Shown here: piece after piece, positions 1 to 9,933 of the stretch
Layout: each line of letters starts with the position of its first letter
Position numbering within the stretch: the first letter of the stretch is position 1
NCBI GenBank assembly: GCA_949297805.1
Contig: CASFTG010000001.1
Location: 124,001 to 188,000, forward strand
Source: an uncultured bacterium
GTDB taxonomy: Bacteria; Bacillota_I; Bacilli_A; RFN20; CAG-826
Reading direction: 5' to 3'
Length of the DNA: 64,000 nt
Made by a program: the position numbers and the translations under genes
Notes under the pieces: generated by a model
What the model was told of the DNA's origin: nothing
Database searches by the model: none
What the model saw: the letters and a program-made list of their open reading frames with translations, nothing else

Positions 1-1
1 G

Positions 2-79
2 ATGAGCGCCGAGCAACGGCAAAGCGGCTTAGTCGACATGGTGGAGGTCGCCATTCGGGCGGCAGAGGACTTCGCCTAA
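2..79 (+). CDS. C-terminal end of a DeoD-type purine-nucleoside phosphorylase (partial)
   Basis: The window opens inside a coding frame that ends at TAA 77-79. The visible 25 residues contain SAEQRQSG followed by DMVEVAIRAAE. This resembles the C-terminal helix of hexameric DeoD phosphorylases, where a T-x-E-E-R-Q motif precedes an amphipathic helix. DeoD phosphorolyses purine nucleosides to base plus ribose-1-phosphate. That role fits the purine permease and deaminase-like genes just downstream. The NERD gene starts two bases after the stop, so the two are probably cotranscribed. Only the tail is visible, so the assignment rests on a short match plus context. Confidence 0.5.
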   Translation: MSAEQRQSGLVDMVEVAIRAAEDFA

Positions 80-80
80 G

Positions 81-740
81 ATGAATAGTCTTGCCATCAT
101 CGATTTCGGTTGGCCTTATCAAGTAAGGCTTTGCCTTTTTATTGTGCTGGCCTGCTTAATCGGGGTGGCTTTCCTTTTTCTATTCCTCTATCCGGCGGTG
201 AAACGGTTCCTTTATAAGCATTTTACGGTAAGGATGTATTATCGAACGGTTAGGAAGACGGTACTTTATAACGATTATTTTTTAATCAACGATTTCGTCA
301 ATACCAGCGGAGGCACCGAACCTTTCCATATCGACCACATCATGATCGGAGAGAAGTTCGTCTATTGCATAAGAGACCGTTATTATCCGGGGGCGATCGC
401 CGCGAAAGACACTGACCCGAACTGGATTTACTTCCATGGGAAGAAAAGCTCCTACATCCAAAACCCCTTATTGGTCAATAAGGTCCGGGTTGAACGGCTC
501 GCGATGATGACGGGCTTTGACTCTCGGTTTCTGATCTCAATCGTTTTAATTAACGATGATTGTCTGCTTACTCCCTTAGACAACACCTATTCCGATAACT
601 TCATCGTCTCTTTGAAACGGTTCCCCGATTTGATCAAATACCTTGAATCCCAACCGGTCGATCCCCTCGATCCCCATTCGGTCGCGGTGGCGGTCCATGA
701 TTTGAGCGCCCTCAACCTTCGGGGCAAACTTAAGCCTTAA
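81..740 (+). CDS. NERD-domain membrane protein
   Basis: The 219-aa protein has one strong transmembrane segment at about residues 16-41, followed by a cytoplasmic domain of NERD type (nuclease-related domain). The signature is 'IDHIMIGEKFVYCIRDRYYPG', then an NW dipeptide and 'QNPLLVNKVRVERL', matching the NERD pattern DHI(V)-x-(G)...(E/K)...W...NPL. The family's usual acidic-x-lysine centre (E-T-K) is replaced by IRDRYY, so nuclease activity is doubtful. It starts two bases after the upstream purine phosphorylase stop. Its 3' end overlaps the convergent permease by 11 bp with no room for a terminator. The biological role is unknown. Membrane-tethered NERD proteins are common in Gram-positive bacteria. 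Confidence 0.65.
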   Translation: MNSLAIIDFGWPYQVRLCLFIVLACLIGVAFLFLFLYPAVKRFLYKHFTVRMYYRTVRKTVLYNDYFLINDFVNTSGGTEPFHIDHIMIGEKFVYCIRDRYYPGAIAAKDTDPNWIYFHGKKSSYIQNPLLVNKVRVERLAMMTGFDSRFLISIVLINDDCLLTPLDNTYSDNFIVSLKRFPDLIKYLESQPVDPLDPHSVAVAVHDLSALNLRGKLKP

Positions 741-2148
741 TTACTTCGGTGATGATGAGCGAGGCGGCCAGTAGGGCGGCGACCACATACATCATCCAGC
801 CGTTTTCTTTGTATTTCCCTTGGGCTAAGCTGACGGCGAGATAACTTAATAATCCAAAGGCGATGCCGGTGGTGAGCGAGTAGGATAAGACGACCATTAA
901 GATCGTCATGAACACCCCGGCGGCCGCCTCGGGCTTGGCCCAGTTCACGTCTTTTAAGTTCGAGGCGAAGATGAGCGAACCGACGCTGACTAAAGCGGCG
1001 GCGGAGACGCAGGATGAGGAGAAAAGTTCAAATAGAGGATATAAGAAGGCTGACAGGAGGAAGAGCCCACCGGTGATTAAGGAAGCGAAGCCGGTCCGGG
1101 CCCCGGTTTTGATCCCGACCGCCGATTCAGCGAAACTGGTGACGGTCGAGGTCCCGGCCGGAGCGCAGATGACGGCCCCGATGGCATCGGCTAAAACCGG
1201 ACCATTGCCTTGGAGGTTGCCTTCTTCATCTAAGAGGTTCGCTTCTTTAGCGCAGGCTAGTAGGGTGGCGGTGGTATCGAATAGATTCACCAATATTAGC
1301 GAGATGATGGCGGCATAGCTTAAGGGGTTGGAGAAGACGTCAAGCAGCATCTTGCCAAAGTCTTGTTCGGGAACAGAAGAATCGAAAACTCCGTAAAAGA
1401 ACACTTTCTCGAAGTGATTTATTCCCCAGTGGGAGGTGAAATCGACGTTAGGCAAACCGGGATCAGCCACCCCGCCTAACCGCATGAAATAGCCGATTAA
1501 AGCGATGACGATCATCGAAAGGGGGAGGGCTAAATAAGATAATAATCTGGATTTCGTCTTGATGTTGGAGAGGAAGAAGACGAAGAGGATGCCGATGATC
1601 GAGAGCAGGACCGAGGGGGTCGAGATCGAACCAAGGGCGACGAGGGTGGAAGGGTCGCTAGTGATGATGCCGGCCCCTTTTAAGCCAATGAAGGCCAAGA
1701 AAGCCCCGAGGGCGGCCGAGATGCCTTTTTTGATATCGCTTGGGAAGGCTTTGACGATATAGAGACGGATTTTGGTCACCGATAAAAGAAGATAAAGTAA
1801 GCCGGAGACGGTCAGGATGATCATCCCCTCTTGCCAAGAGAAACCGAGGATCCCGCAGATGGTGTAGGTCAAAAAGGCGTTGAGTCCCATGCCGGCGCTT
1901 AAGGCGATGGGGGCTTTGCCTAATATCCCCATTAAGATGGTGGCGATGCCGCTAATTAGGGCGGTCGAGGCGAAAACGCCTAAAGAATCCATCCCAGTGT
2001 CGCTTAAGATGGCGGCGTTGACCGGGAGGATGTAGCACATGGCGAGGAAAGTCACGACCCCGCCGGCGATATCCATCCCGATTTTATAGCCTTCGGGGCG
2101 GTGGCCGAATATCCGGTCAAATCTCTTCCGGGCGGGGGTTGATTCCAT
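730..2148 (-). CDS. pbuG: NCS2-family guanine/hypoxanthine permease (PbuG/AzgA type)
   Basis: This 472-aa polytopic protein imports purine bases, probably by proton symport. Diagnostic segments are 'AGMGLNAFLTY' near residue 85, 'LVNLFDTTATL' near 285 and 'AGTSTVTSFAESAVGIKTG' near 330. The last two are the NCS2 NFDT-type and T-S-x-x-E-S signatures of the AzgA branch. The start is supported by AAGGAG 7 nt upstream. It overlaps the 3' end of the deaminase-like gene by 32 bp, so the two are cotranscribed and probably translationally coupled. With DeoD and the deaminase-like protein it forms a purine-salvage cluster. The substrate (hypoxanthine/guanine rather than adenine) is inferred from family resemblance. 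Confidence 0.88.
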   Translation of the reverse strand: MESTPARKRFDRIFGHRPEGYKIGMDIAGGVVTFLAMCYILPVNAAILSDTGMDSLGVFASTALISGIATILMGILGKAPIALSAGMGLNAFLTYTICGILGFSWQEGMIILTVSGLLYLLLSVTKIRLYIVKAFPSDIKKGISAALGAFLAFIGLKGAGIITSDPSTLVALGSISTPSVLLSIIGILFVFFLSNIKTKSRLLSYLALPLSMIVIALIGYFMRLGGVADPGLPNVDFTSHWGINHFEKVFFYGVFDSSVPEQDFGKMLLDVFSNPLSYAAIISLILVNLFDTTATLLACAKEANLLDEEGNLQGNGPVLADAIGAVICAPAGTSTVTSFAESAVGIKTGARTGFASLITGGLFLLSAFLYPLFELFSSSCVSAAALVSVGSLIFASNLKDVNWAKPEAAAGVFMTILMVVLSYSLTTGIAFGLLSYLAVSLAQGKYKENGWMMYVVAALLAASLIITEVIKA

Positions 2149-2911
2149 CGACGATCTCCTTGAGGAATTCTTTTTGGTCGCCGTCGAGTAAAGCGGCGTA
2201 AAGCTGATGGTGGAGGCACTCTTTCTTGATGTCGGGATAGAGTTCGTGGGTCTTTAGCCCATCAGTGAGCACCGGGTTGAGGCCGTCTTTCATATAGGAA
2301 AGGAAAGTCGGGACCTCGTCGACCTCTATCGGGGTTTGAAGGGCTTTGAGGACGCTTTTGGTCAAAGAATCGGTCAGGGCCAACTCGGCGCTTTTGATCC
2401 GGGTCGGGCTATAACGGAGGGCGGCTTTGCCTTCTTTCTCCCCTTCTAAATCGAGGATGAAGGGAAGGGAATGCTCTAGGCAATATTCCATTTCCTTTGT
2501 TTGCTCGGCTTTTAAGATGACCCCGGCGACCCCTTTCGGGAGATACGACAGCGCCAGTTCGCAGATTGCTAGATCATCGGCTTCTAGCAAAAGTTGACCA
2601 GGTTTCTTGGTCTCGGCTTTTTCGGTTTCTAGTCCGGTGATCGCGGCTTCGATTACGTCTTTCTCGGTTAAGCCGTTTGCTAAATGGTGTCGCGGATTAA
2701 AGGCGATCTCCGAATAATCTGAGCCATGGTTATGGCGGAAGAAGAAGGCCGAGTTGAAGCCATAGCTGATGGTCTCGAGACTTTGCATGAGCTCCGCTTC
2801 CTTTCCTTTATAGGAAGAAGCGAGGGCGCCATCGAGATGATTGGATTTGCATAGCCGGGAACGGGCGTCTTCATCGAGCCCGCGGGAGTAGGGGATATCT
2901 AAATCGATCAT
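2117..2911 (-). CDS. Adenosine deaminase-like protein, shortened and probably inactive
   Basis: The 264-aa protein keeps the outline of adenosine deaminases. There is an N-terminal SNHLDGAL corresponding to the metal-binding H-x-H-L-D-G strand, 'FNPRHH' followed by GLTEKDVIEAAITGLE (the usual R-F-x-P-x-x-H ... G-L-x-x-E-x-V region), and a late LTDG resembling the catalytic T-D-D-P. The first metal-binding His of H-x-H is Ser, and I find no clear H-x-x-E helix. At 264 aa it is well below the usual 330-350. It may be a pseudoenzyme or regulator, or a divergent amidohydrolase. It leads the operon with pbuG. A TATAAT lies only 9 nt before the ATG with no Shine-Dalgarno, so the message is probably leaderless. 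Confidence 0.55.
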   Translation of the reverse strand: MIDLDIPYSRGLDEDARSRLCKSNHLDGALASSYKGKEAELMQSLETISYGFNSAFFFRHNHGSDYSEIAFNPRHHLANGLTEKDVIEAAITGLETEKAETKKPGQLLLEADDLAICELALSYLPKGVAGVILKAEQTKEMEYCLEHSLPFILDLEGEKEGKAALRYSPTRIKSAELALTDSLTKSVLKALQTPIEVDEVPTFLSYMKDGLNPVLTDGLKTHELYPDIKKECLHHQLYAALLDGDQKEFLKEIVDGINPRPEEI

Positions 2912-2920
2912 AGTGACCCC

Positions 2921-2926
2921 ATTATA
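2921..2926 (-). promoter_or_regulatory. -10 element of the deaminase-like/pbuG operon (leaderless)
   Basis: A perfect TATAAT on the minus strand ends 9 nt before the ATG at 2911. Transcription would start at or within 2-3 nt of the start codon. No convincing -35 hexamer is visible at the right distance. Confidence 0.5.
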
Positions 2927-2950
2927 GCCAAATGGGGGCTAAGAAGTAAA

Positions 2951-2973
2951 AGAAAACCCCGATGTTATCGGGG
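2951..2973 (-). terminator. Rho-independent terminator of tRNA-Gly
   Basis: On the minus strand a perfect 7-bp stem, CCCCGAT/ATCGGGG, with a 3-nt loop is followed by TTTTCTTTT. It lies 13 nt after the tRNA-Gly 3' end and upstream of the deaminase-like gene. Confidence 0.85.
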
Positions 2974-2985
2974 GAAGTGACGAGA

Positions 2986-3059
2986 TGGAGCAAGCGGCGG
3001 GAATCGAACCCGTGTATTTACCTTGGCAAGGTAATGTTCTACCATTGAACTACGCCTGC
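2986..3059 (-). tRNA. tRNA-Gly(GCC)
   Basis: A 74-nt cloverleaf with encoded CCA. The acceptor stem is GCAGGCG/CGCUUGC with one G-U pair, the D arm contains the AAUGGUA loop, the anticodon loop is UUGCCAA (anticodon GCC), and the T arm contains GGUUCGAUUCC. It has its own promoter and terminator, so it is a monocistronic tRNA gene. Confidence 0.95.
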
Positions 3060-3082
3060 GGTTGCCCTGTTTAGGCTCGTGT

Positions 3083-3111
3083 ATTATATGCACGTCCTAT
3101 AGCGGTTTCAA
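3083..3111 (-). promoter_or_regulatory. Promoter of tRNA-Gly
   Basis: On the minus strand, TTGAAA (3106-3111) and TATAAT (3083-3088) are separated by exactly 17 bp. This is a near-consensus sigma-A promoter placed about 24 bp before the mature tRNA 5' end. Confidence 0.85.
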
Positions 3112-3135
3112 GTGGAACATTTAATTGCATGATTA

Positions 3136-3161
3136 TATAATCTTGCCCGGACATTAGGAGG
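3136..3161 (+). promoter_or_regulatory. -10 box and ribosome binding site of gltX
   Basis: TATAAT lies at 3136-3141 and AGGAGG at 3156-3161, 7 nt before the ATG at 3169. The -35 region (about 3113-3118) is poor. The leader is only about 20 nt, so there is no room for a T-box. Confidence 0.55.
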
Positions 3162-3168
3162 TTGCGAT

Positions 3169-4824
3169 ATGAGCACCAATGCCGATTTAGCCGAACTCCT
3201 CTTCCCCGACGTCAAGTTGACCATCGAGGATCTGGAAAAGAAATACCCGCCCCGGAATCTTCCCGAAGGCGCCCAAGTCACCCGGTTCGCCCCGAGCCCG
3301 ACTGGATTTCTCCACACTGGCTCGCTTTTCACTTCGATGGTTTCCTATTTGACCGCGAAGAAAAGCGGTGGGGTTTATTTCTTCCGGCTGGAGGATACCG
3401 ACACCAAACGGACCATCGAAGGGTCGGGCGACCTATTGATTAAACAACTTTCCGAATTCGGGATCGTGGCCGATGAAGGCTATTTCCCCGAAGGTGATAA
3501 AGGGGACTATGGGCCCTATAAACAATCGGAACGGAAGGATATCTACCGGGCGGTCATCAAGGAATTGGTCAAACTCGGCCGGGCCTATCCGGATTTCTGC
3601 ACTCCGGAGGATTTAGACGCCATCCGGAAATTCCAAGAAGCCCATAAGATCCTCCCCGGTTATTATGGGGCTTATGCCCGCGACCGGAACCTCTCGGTCG
3701 ACGAACGGATCGCGAAGATCAAAGCCGGCACCCCCTGGGTCATCCGGTTCAAAAGCAATGGCGACCACGATAAGAAGACCAAATTCACCGACGCCATCCG
3801 GGGCGAGATTGAACTGCAGGATAACGACACCGATGTCGTCATCTTAAAGTCCGATGGGCTCCCGACGTATCATTTCGCCCATGTCTGCGATGACCATTTC
3901 ATGCGGACGACCATCATCACCCGGGGTGAGGAATGGATCCCCTCAACCCCGATCCATCTCGACATGTTCCGGGCTTTGGGTTGGAAGGCGCCGAAATACG
4001 CCCACATCCCCTCGATCATGAAGCTCGACCATGGCAATAAGCGGAAGCTTTCGAAACGGAAAGATCCGGAAGCCGCCGTCTCCTACTTCTTAGATAATGG
4101 GTATTGCCCGCAGGCGTTATTGGTCTATCTGATGTCGATCGCCAACTCCAACTTCGAGGAATGGTCGATCGCCCATAAGTCCTTCGACTTGAACGAGTTC
4201 CCCTTCTCCTTGAAGAAGATGAGCCTCGATGGGGCCCTCTTCGATGAGGGCAAGCTCAATTACTTCTCGAAGGAAGTCATCGCCAAGATGCCATTGGAGG
4301 AATTGTTCGCTGCCGTCTTGGCCTATGCCCATGCCCACGACGAGAAATTCGCCGCCCGGATTGATGCCGATCCTGAATACATCAAGAAGATCCTCAATAT
4401 CGAGAAGGAAAGGAAGAACCCGCGGAAGGATTACGCCAAGTATTCCGATATCTATCCCCTGATCCGTTTCTTCTTCCATGACGAATGGGAGAATATGTTC
4501 CAGCATGGCTTGCCCTTCGCTCAGGCTAAGTCCTTGATCAAGGAAGTGCTGGCCGATTTGCAGGAGCATATGCTTTTAGGGACCGATGAGAGCTCTTGGT
4601 GGAATGGGGTCAAGGAAATCGGTGAGGCCCATGGGTTTGCCATCTCCAACAAAGACTACAAAGCCAATCCGGAGAAATATAAAGGCTCGGTCTCCGACTG
4701 CGCCGAGATCCTCCGGGTCGCCATCACCGGCTCGACCCAATCCCCGAACCTTCATGAGATTCTAGAGATCCTCGGGGCCGAGGAAGTCAAAGCCCGGTTA
4801 GGGGAAATCGTCGCCGCGATCTAA
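3169..4824 (+). CDS. gltX: Glutamate--tRNA ligase
   Basis: A class I aminoacyl-tRNA synthetase that charges tRNA-Glu. After an N-terminal extension of about 40 residues comes 'RFAPSPTGFLHTGS', the HIGH-class signature with T-G-S in place of I-G-G, then 'RLEDTD' for substrate binding, and KLSKRKD as the KMSKS motif near residue 290. The C-terminal third is the anticodon-binding region. Length (551 aa) and the 'LF/PERNLPEG'-like N-terminus resemble the longer clostridial GluRS type. AGGAGG lies 7 nt upstream of the ATG. A terminator follows, and then tRNA-Glu(CUC), a substrate of this enzyme. Discrimination between Glu-only and Glu/Gln charging cannot be read from sequence alone. Confidence 0.93.
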   Translation: MSTNADLAELLFPDVKLTIEDLEKKYPPRNLPEGAQVTRFAPSPTGFLHTGSLFTSMVSYLTAKKSGGVYFFRLEDTDTKRTIEGSGDLLIKQLSEFGIVADEGYFPEGDKGDYGPYKQSERKDIYRAVIKELVKLGRAYPDFCTPEDLDAIRKFQEAHKILPGYYGAYARDRNLSVDERIAKIKAGTPWVIRFKSNGDHDKKTKFTDAIRGEIELQDNDTDVVILKSDGLPTYHFAHVCDDHFMRTTIITRGEEWIPSTPIHLDMFRALGWKAPKYAHIPSIMKLDHGNKRKLSKRKDPEAAVSYFLDNGYCPQALLVYLMSIANSNFEEWSIAHKSFDLNEFPFSLKKMSLDGALFDEGKLNYFSKEVIAKMPLEELFAAVLAYAHAHDEKFAARIDADPEYIKKILNIEKERKNPRKDYAKYSDIYPLIRFFFHDEWENMFQHGLPFAQAKSLIKEVLADLQEHMLLGTDESSWWNGVKEIGEAHGFAISNKDYKANPEKYKGSVSDCAEILRVAITGSTQSPNLHEILEILGAEEVKARLGEIVAAI

Positions 4825-4859
4825 AAAGGACCGCAAAAAGGAAACCAAAATATCGAAAT

Positions 4860-4892
4860 CGCCATGGGGGATCCAACCTCCATGGCGTTTTG
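4860..4892 (+). terminator. Rho-independent terminator of gltX
   Basis: Perfect 8-bp arms CGCCATGG/CCATGGCG, extended by three further pairs around a 6-nt loop, are followed by TTTTGCTT. It lies 35 nt after the gltX stop. Confidence 0.85.
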
Positions 4893-4914
4893 CTTGGCCT
4901 AATTCCGGTTTTTC

Positions 4915-4943
4915 TTGATATCTCCGACTTCACGTAGTTTAAT
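4915..4943 (+). promoter_or_regulatory. Promoter of tRNA-Glu(CUC)
   Basis: TTGATA (4915-4920), a 17-bp spacer and TTTAAT (4938-4943). The predicted start is about 8 nt before the mature tRNA. Confidence 0.7.
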
Positions 4944-4958
4944 ATGCACCGACCCCAC

Positions 4959-5033
4959 GGCCCCATGGTCAATCGGTTAAGACGGGACCCTCTCAAGGTC
5001 CAATGGCTGGTTCGACTCCAGCTGGGGTCACCA
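4959..5033 (+). tRNA. tRNA-Glu(CUC)
   Basis: A 75-nt cloverleaf with encoded CCA. The acceptor stem is GGCCCCA/UGGGGUC with one G-U pair, the anticodon stem is GGACC/GGUCC around loop CUCUCAA (anticodon CUC, reading GAG), and the T arm is GCUGG-UUCGACU-CCAGC. A possible alternative 5' end at 4951 also pairs but gives an impossible 83-nt fold, so 4959 is preferred. It sits directly downstream of gltX with its own promoter and terminator. Confidence 0.93.
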
Positions 5034-5045
5034 AATCACCAATCC

Positions 5046-5069
5046 GCCTGATTCGTTCAGGCCTTTTTT
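5046..5069 (+). terminator. Rho-independent terminator of tRNA-Glu
   Basis: The stem GCCTGA/TCAGGC with a 5-nt loop is followed by CTTTTTT. It lies 12 nt after the tRNA. Confidence 0.85.
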
Positions 5070-5118
5070 ATGCCTTATGCTTCCTTGTTGGCTTTCCTTT
5101 ATTTATATTAGTACGCGT

Positions 5119-7323
5119 ATGAAGATCACTTGCTTGCCTAGCGGGGAGTTCCGGCTGGAAGGACGGAATAAGACTCTCCGGCTTTCTTTCCTTTCCCCGG
5201 TCGCCTTCCGCCTCCATGATCCCGACAGTTTGCCTTCTGTCGCCGTCCCTAAGCTTAGCATCCTTTCGGAAGGGGCGAAGGCATATGGCAATAGTGTTGA
5301 GTACGAATCGCTTCGGCTCGAGTTCGATGAAGAACTGAACTTCGAAGTTTATTTCCATGGGGCCAAAGCCTTGGTTTCCTCCCCTTATCGAATGGCCCAA
5401 TTGACCCACGATGACGTCGACATCGCCAAAAAGGAAGGCCATGATTCCGGGTCCGCCGATAGCTCGATTGGAGGGCTTTCTTTCCAATTCAATGGTCCGG
5501 TATATGGACTTGGCGATAAAACCGGTCCCCTTGATAAGCGGGGCTATGCCTATATCAATTGGAATACCGATGACCCCCATCCCCATGTCGAGACGTTTAA
5601 GTCGCTTTATAAGTCGATACCGTTCCTCCTGTTATTCAAACCCGAATTGACCGTCGGCCTCTTCTTTGACAATACCTCCCTTTGCCGTTTCGACATCGGG
5701 AAAGAGGATCCGGATTACGTGACCTATGGCTATTCGGCCGGGGCCCTGGACCTTTATTGTTTCTTTGGGTCGATGCCGGATGTCATCGCCGATTACACCT
5801 CCATCACCGGGCGCAACCCCTTGCCGCCCCGTTGGGCCTTAGGGGCTCAGCAAAGCCGGTGGGGCTATGTCTATGAACAAGATGTCTTGGATGTAGTCGA
5901 AGGCTATAAGAAAGCCGATATCCCCTTATCCGCCGTCTACCTTGATATCGATTACATGGACCGTTACATGGATTTCACCGTCGATTCAAAACGGTTCCCC
6001 GATATGAAGGCTTTGACCGATAAACTCTCGAAGGAAGGGATTCACCTCATCTCCATCATCGATGCCGGGGTGAAGGCCTTAGATGGCTATAAGGTCTATG
6101 ACGAAGGGATGAAGAACGGCTATTTCTCCACCCTTGATGGGGAGGTCTACCATAACGAAGTCTGGCCCGGTGATTCGGTCTTCCCGGCCTTCATTAATCC
6201 GAAGGTCCAGGAATGGTGGTCGGATAAGGTCGCTTCTTTCTTAAAGGAAACCGGAATCGGGGGCATCGAGAACGACATGAATGAGCCGGCTTCTTTCAAA
6301 GGTCCTTTGCCCCTCGAGGTCGAGATGGGCGGGCTTAAACATGAGTTGGCCCATAACATCTATGGCCATTGCATGGATAAGGCGACCTATGAAGGGTTCA
6401 TCAAGGCTGATAAGCGTCCGTATGTCATCAGTAGAGCCGCCTATGCCGGGACGCCTCGTTACGCCGGGGCTTGGACCGGGGATAACAATTCAATCTATGA
6501 CCATCTTCGGTTAACCATCCCCCAATTGGCTAACCTTTCCTTAAGCGGCTTTGCCAACATCGGGGTCGATATCGGGGGTTTCGGCGGCGATTGCCCGGAC
6601 CATCTATTGCAACGGTTCATCAACGCTTCGATTCTTTCTCCAGTTTTGCGAAACCATTCCTCAATTGGGACAAGGCGGCAGGAACCTTATGCTTATGATG
6701 AAAAGACCAAGGAGATTTATCGCCGGGCTATCTTGACCCGTTATGAGCTAATCCCGACGATTTACGATAACCTTTTCTTAAACCTTTCCAGCGGATTAGC
6801 GGTCCTGCGTCCCTTGGTCTATAACTTCCCAGAAGCAAAGGAAATATATAACGATAACTCGGCCATCATGCTTGGCGAATCGTTGCTTTTAGCCCCCTCC
6901 TTAATGGCGGGCGAGCAAAGACGGGCGGTTTATTTCCCAGATGACTTCTATTCCTATTTCGACCATCAATTGCATAAGAAAGGCTGGGAGATCATCTCGG
7001 CTGATGAATACGCGATTAACCTCTTCGTCCGCGACCATTCGATCTTGGCTTTGAACCCAACTATGACCAAGACGACGGATTTTAGTTCGACTTTGCGCTT
7101 GCTTTGGACGGGGAATGAAGCCGCTTGCTACCATTATGAGGATGCAGGCGATGGGCTAGGTTATACCAAAGGCGAGTATAACCTCTATCTCATCCAAGCC
7201 GACAAGGACCATGGCCTTTCGATCGTTCCGGTCCATCTAGGGATCTCGACCCATTATAAGGAAGTGGTCATCGAGACGGTGGACGGGCGAACGCTCAGCC
7301 GGGATTTTGCCTTAAAAGATTAG
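5119..7323 (+). CDS. Glycoside hydrolase family 31 alpha-glucosidase
   Basis: A retaining alpha-glycosidase of 734 aa without a signal peptide, so probably cytoplasmic. It has an N-terminal beta-sandwich, then the GH31 barrel. The nucleophile is Asp386 in ENDMNEP (the W-x-D-M-N-E motif) and the likely acid/base is Asp455 in 'AWTGDN'. 'VDIGGF' and 'RNHSS' are further family motifs, followed by C-terminal beta domains. An in-frame ATG at 5077 lies immediately after the tRNA-Glu terminator and adds an unlike-family tail, so the ATG at 5119 is preferred. TATATT lies 9 nt before it and there is no Shine-Dalgarno, suggesting a leaderless message. Likely substrates are maltose or isomaltose-type oligosaccharides. 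Specificity is not resolvable here. Confidence 0.88.
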   Translation: MKITCLPSGEFRLEGRNKTLRLSFLSPVAFRLHDPDSLPSVAVPKLSILSEGAKAYGNSVEYESLRLEFDEELNFEVYFHGAKALVSSPYRMAQLTHDDVDIAKKEGHDSGSADSSIGGLSFQFNGPVYGLGDKTGPLDKRGYAYINWNTDDPHPHVETFKSLYKSIPFLLLFKPELTVGLFFDNTSLCRFDIGKEDPDYVTYGYSAGALDLYCFFGSMPDVIADYTSITGRNPLPPRWALGAQQSRWGYVYEQDVLDVVEGYKKADIPLSAVYLDIDYMDRYMDFTVDSKRFPDMKALTDKLSKEGIHLISIIDAGVKALDGYKVYDEGMKNGYFSTLDGEVYHNEVWPGDSVFPAFINPKVQEWWSDKVASFLKETGIGGIENDMNEPASFKGPLPLEVEMGGLKHELAHNIYGHCMDKATYEGFIKADKRPYVISRAAYAGTPRYAGAWTGDNNSIYDHLRLTIPQLANLSLSGFANIGVDIGGFGGDCPDHLLQRFINASILSPVLRNHSSIGTRRQEPYAYDEKTKEIYRRAILTRYELIPTIYDNLFLNLSSGLAVLRPLVYNFPEAKEIYNDNSAIMLGESLLLAPSLMAGEQRRAVYFPDDFYSYFDHQLHKKGWEIISADEYAINLFVRDHSILALNPTMTKTTDFSSTLRLLWTGNEAACYHYEDAGDGLGYTKGEYNLYLIQADKDHGLSIVPVHLGISTHYKEVVIETVDGRTLSRDFALKD

Positions 7324-7409
7324 ACATCGTCTAGTTACCTTTGTCTATTCCCTTCATCATCAAGGGTTTTGAGCATACAATAGGCAAGTTGTTTATCCGA
7401 GGGCTAGTT

Positions 7410-9011
<1,602 letters not shown>

Positions 9012-9032
9012 ACGTTCGTTTATCATTCGCTT

Positions 9033-9926
9033 ATGCGGAAAAGAGCCTTGCTGATCCTTTCTTCGGCCTCGGGCCATCGGATGGGAGAGAAGAAAATAAC
9101 CGAGGTTCTGCGCTTTTTGGCCCCCTCCTTTGATGAATTGGACTGCTATCGGCTAAGTGATTTCGACGCTGATCGCCTCAAATTGGCCTCGTTAGCCGAA
9201 AACTACGAGGCTTTTCTTATCTCCGGGGGCGATGGGACCTTCAACCATATCCTCGATACCTTATGCAAGCTCGATAAGATTCCGGTCCTTGGGTATCTCA
9301 ATTCCGGGACCATCGGGGACGTGGGGCGAAACTATGGGATCGGAAAAAACTTGCTCCGTTCCCTCAATATCATCAAGGATGGTTTCGTGACCGCCTCCGA
9401 CGTCATGCGGCTCAATGATTCCCATTTCGCCTATATGGCGGCCATCGGGGCCTATGCCGACATCGCCTATAGCGCCCCTCGCTTCATGAAAGCCATTGCC
9501 GGGCGGCTGGCTTATTACGACCTAGCTTTAAAAGAAGCTTTCAAAAAGCATTCGGTCCATGTTCGGCTTAGTTTCGATGATGGCTCGGTCTTAGAATACG
9601 ACACCCCCTTCCTTTTGCTTTTGAATGGCCGGAAGGTCGGCGGGTTCACGGTCAACCGAAAATCCCGCATCGACGATGGGGTATTTGAGATCTACGTCAC
9701 CAAAAAAGGCCCCTTCAATGGGCTTCTCCATTACCTGCCTTTCAACCGGATTCGTCCGATAAAAGCTAAGAAAGTCAAGATTGAAACTGACTATTCGGGA
9801 CCCTGGTGCTTAGATGGCGAACCGGGGCCGATCGGCAACGTCGAGGTCGAGGTTTTGCCCCAAAAAATCACCATCTTCTGCAGCCAACCTTACGCCCAAT
9901 GCCATTTAGACGAACTTTTGCGCTAA
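9033..9926 (+). CDS. Diacylglycerol/lipid kinase family protein (DagK_cat)
   Basis: The 297-aa protein belongs to the DgkB/YegS-like soluble lipid kinases. It contains the glycine-rich nucleotide-binding motif SGGDGTFNHILD near residue 65 and 'GYLNSGTIGDVGRNYGIG', the family's G-T-x-N-D/x region. The C-terminal half holds 'LLLLNGRKVGGF' and a late DGEPG corresponding to the conserved D-G-E. In Gram-positives this family recycles diacylglycerol from lipoteichoic acid synthesis. TATCAT lies 6 nt before the ATG, with TTGCGG 17 bp further upstream and no ribosome binding site, so it may have a leaderless transcript besides readthrough from pyrG. Confidence 0.85.
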   Translation: MRKRALLILSSASGHRMGEKKITEVLRFLAPSFDELDCYRLSDFDADRLKLASLAENYEAFLISGGDGTFNHILDTLCKLDKIPVLGYLNSGTIGDVGRNYGIGKNLLRSLNIIKDGFVTASDVMRLNDSHFAYMAAIGAYADIAYSAPRFMKAIAGRLAYYDLALKEAFKKHSVHVRLSFDDGSVLEYDTPFLLLLNGRKVGGFTVNRKSRIDDGVFEIYVTKKGPFNGLLHYLPFNRIRPIKAKKVKIETDYSGPWCLDGEPGPIGNVEVEVLPQKITIFCSQPYAQCHLDELLR

Positions 9927-9933
9927 TTTTTCT

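Noticed and set aside
3061..3168. T-box riboswitch upstream of gltX
   Set aside because: The -10 box to ATG distance is under 35 nt, with no room for specifier and antiterminator helices.
4951..5033. tRNA-Glu 5' end at 4951 (GACCCCA pairing)
   Set aside because: It gives an 83-nt molecule without a proper D arm. Starting at 4959 gives a standard 75-nt cloverleaf.
5077..5118. Earlier ATG start for the GH31 gene
   Set aside because: It lies right behind the tRNA-Glu terminator and ahead of the only -10 box, and adds 14 residues unlike the family.
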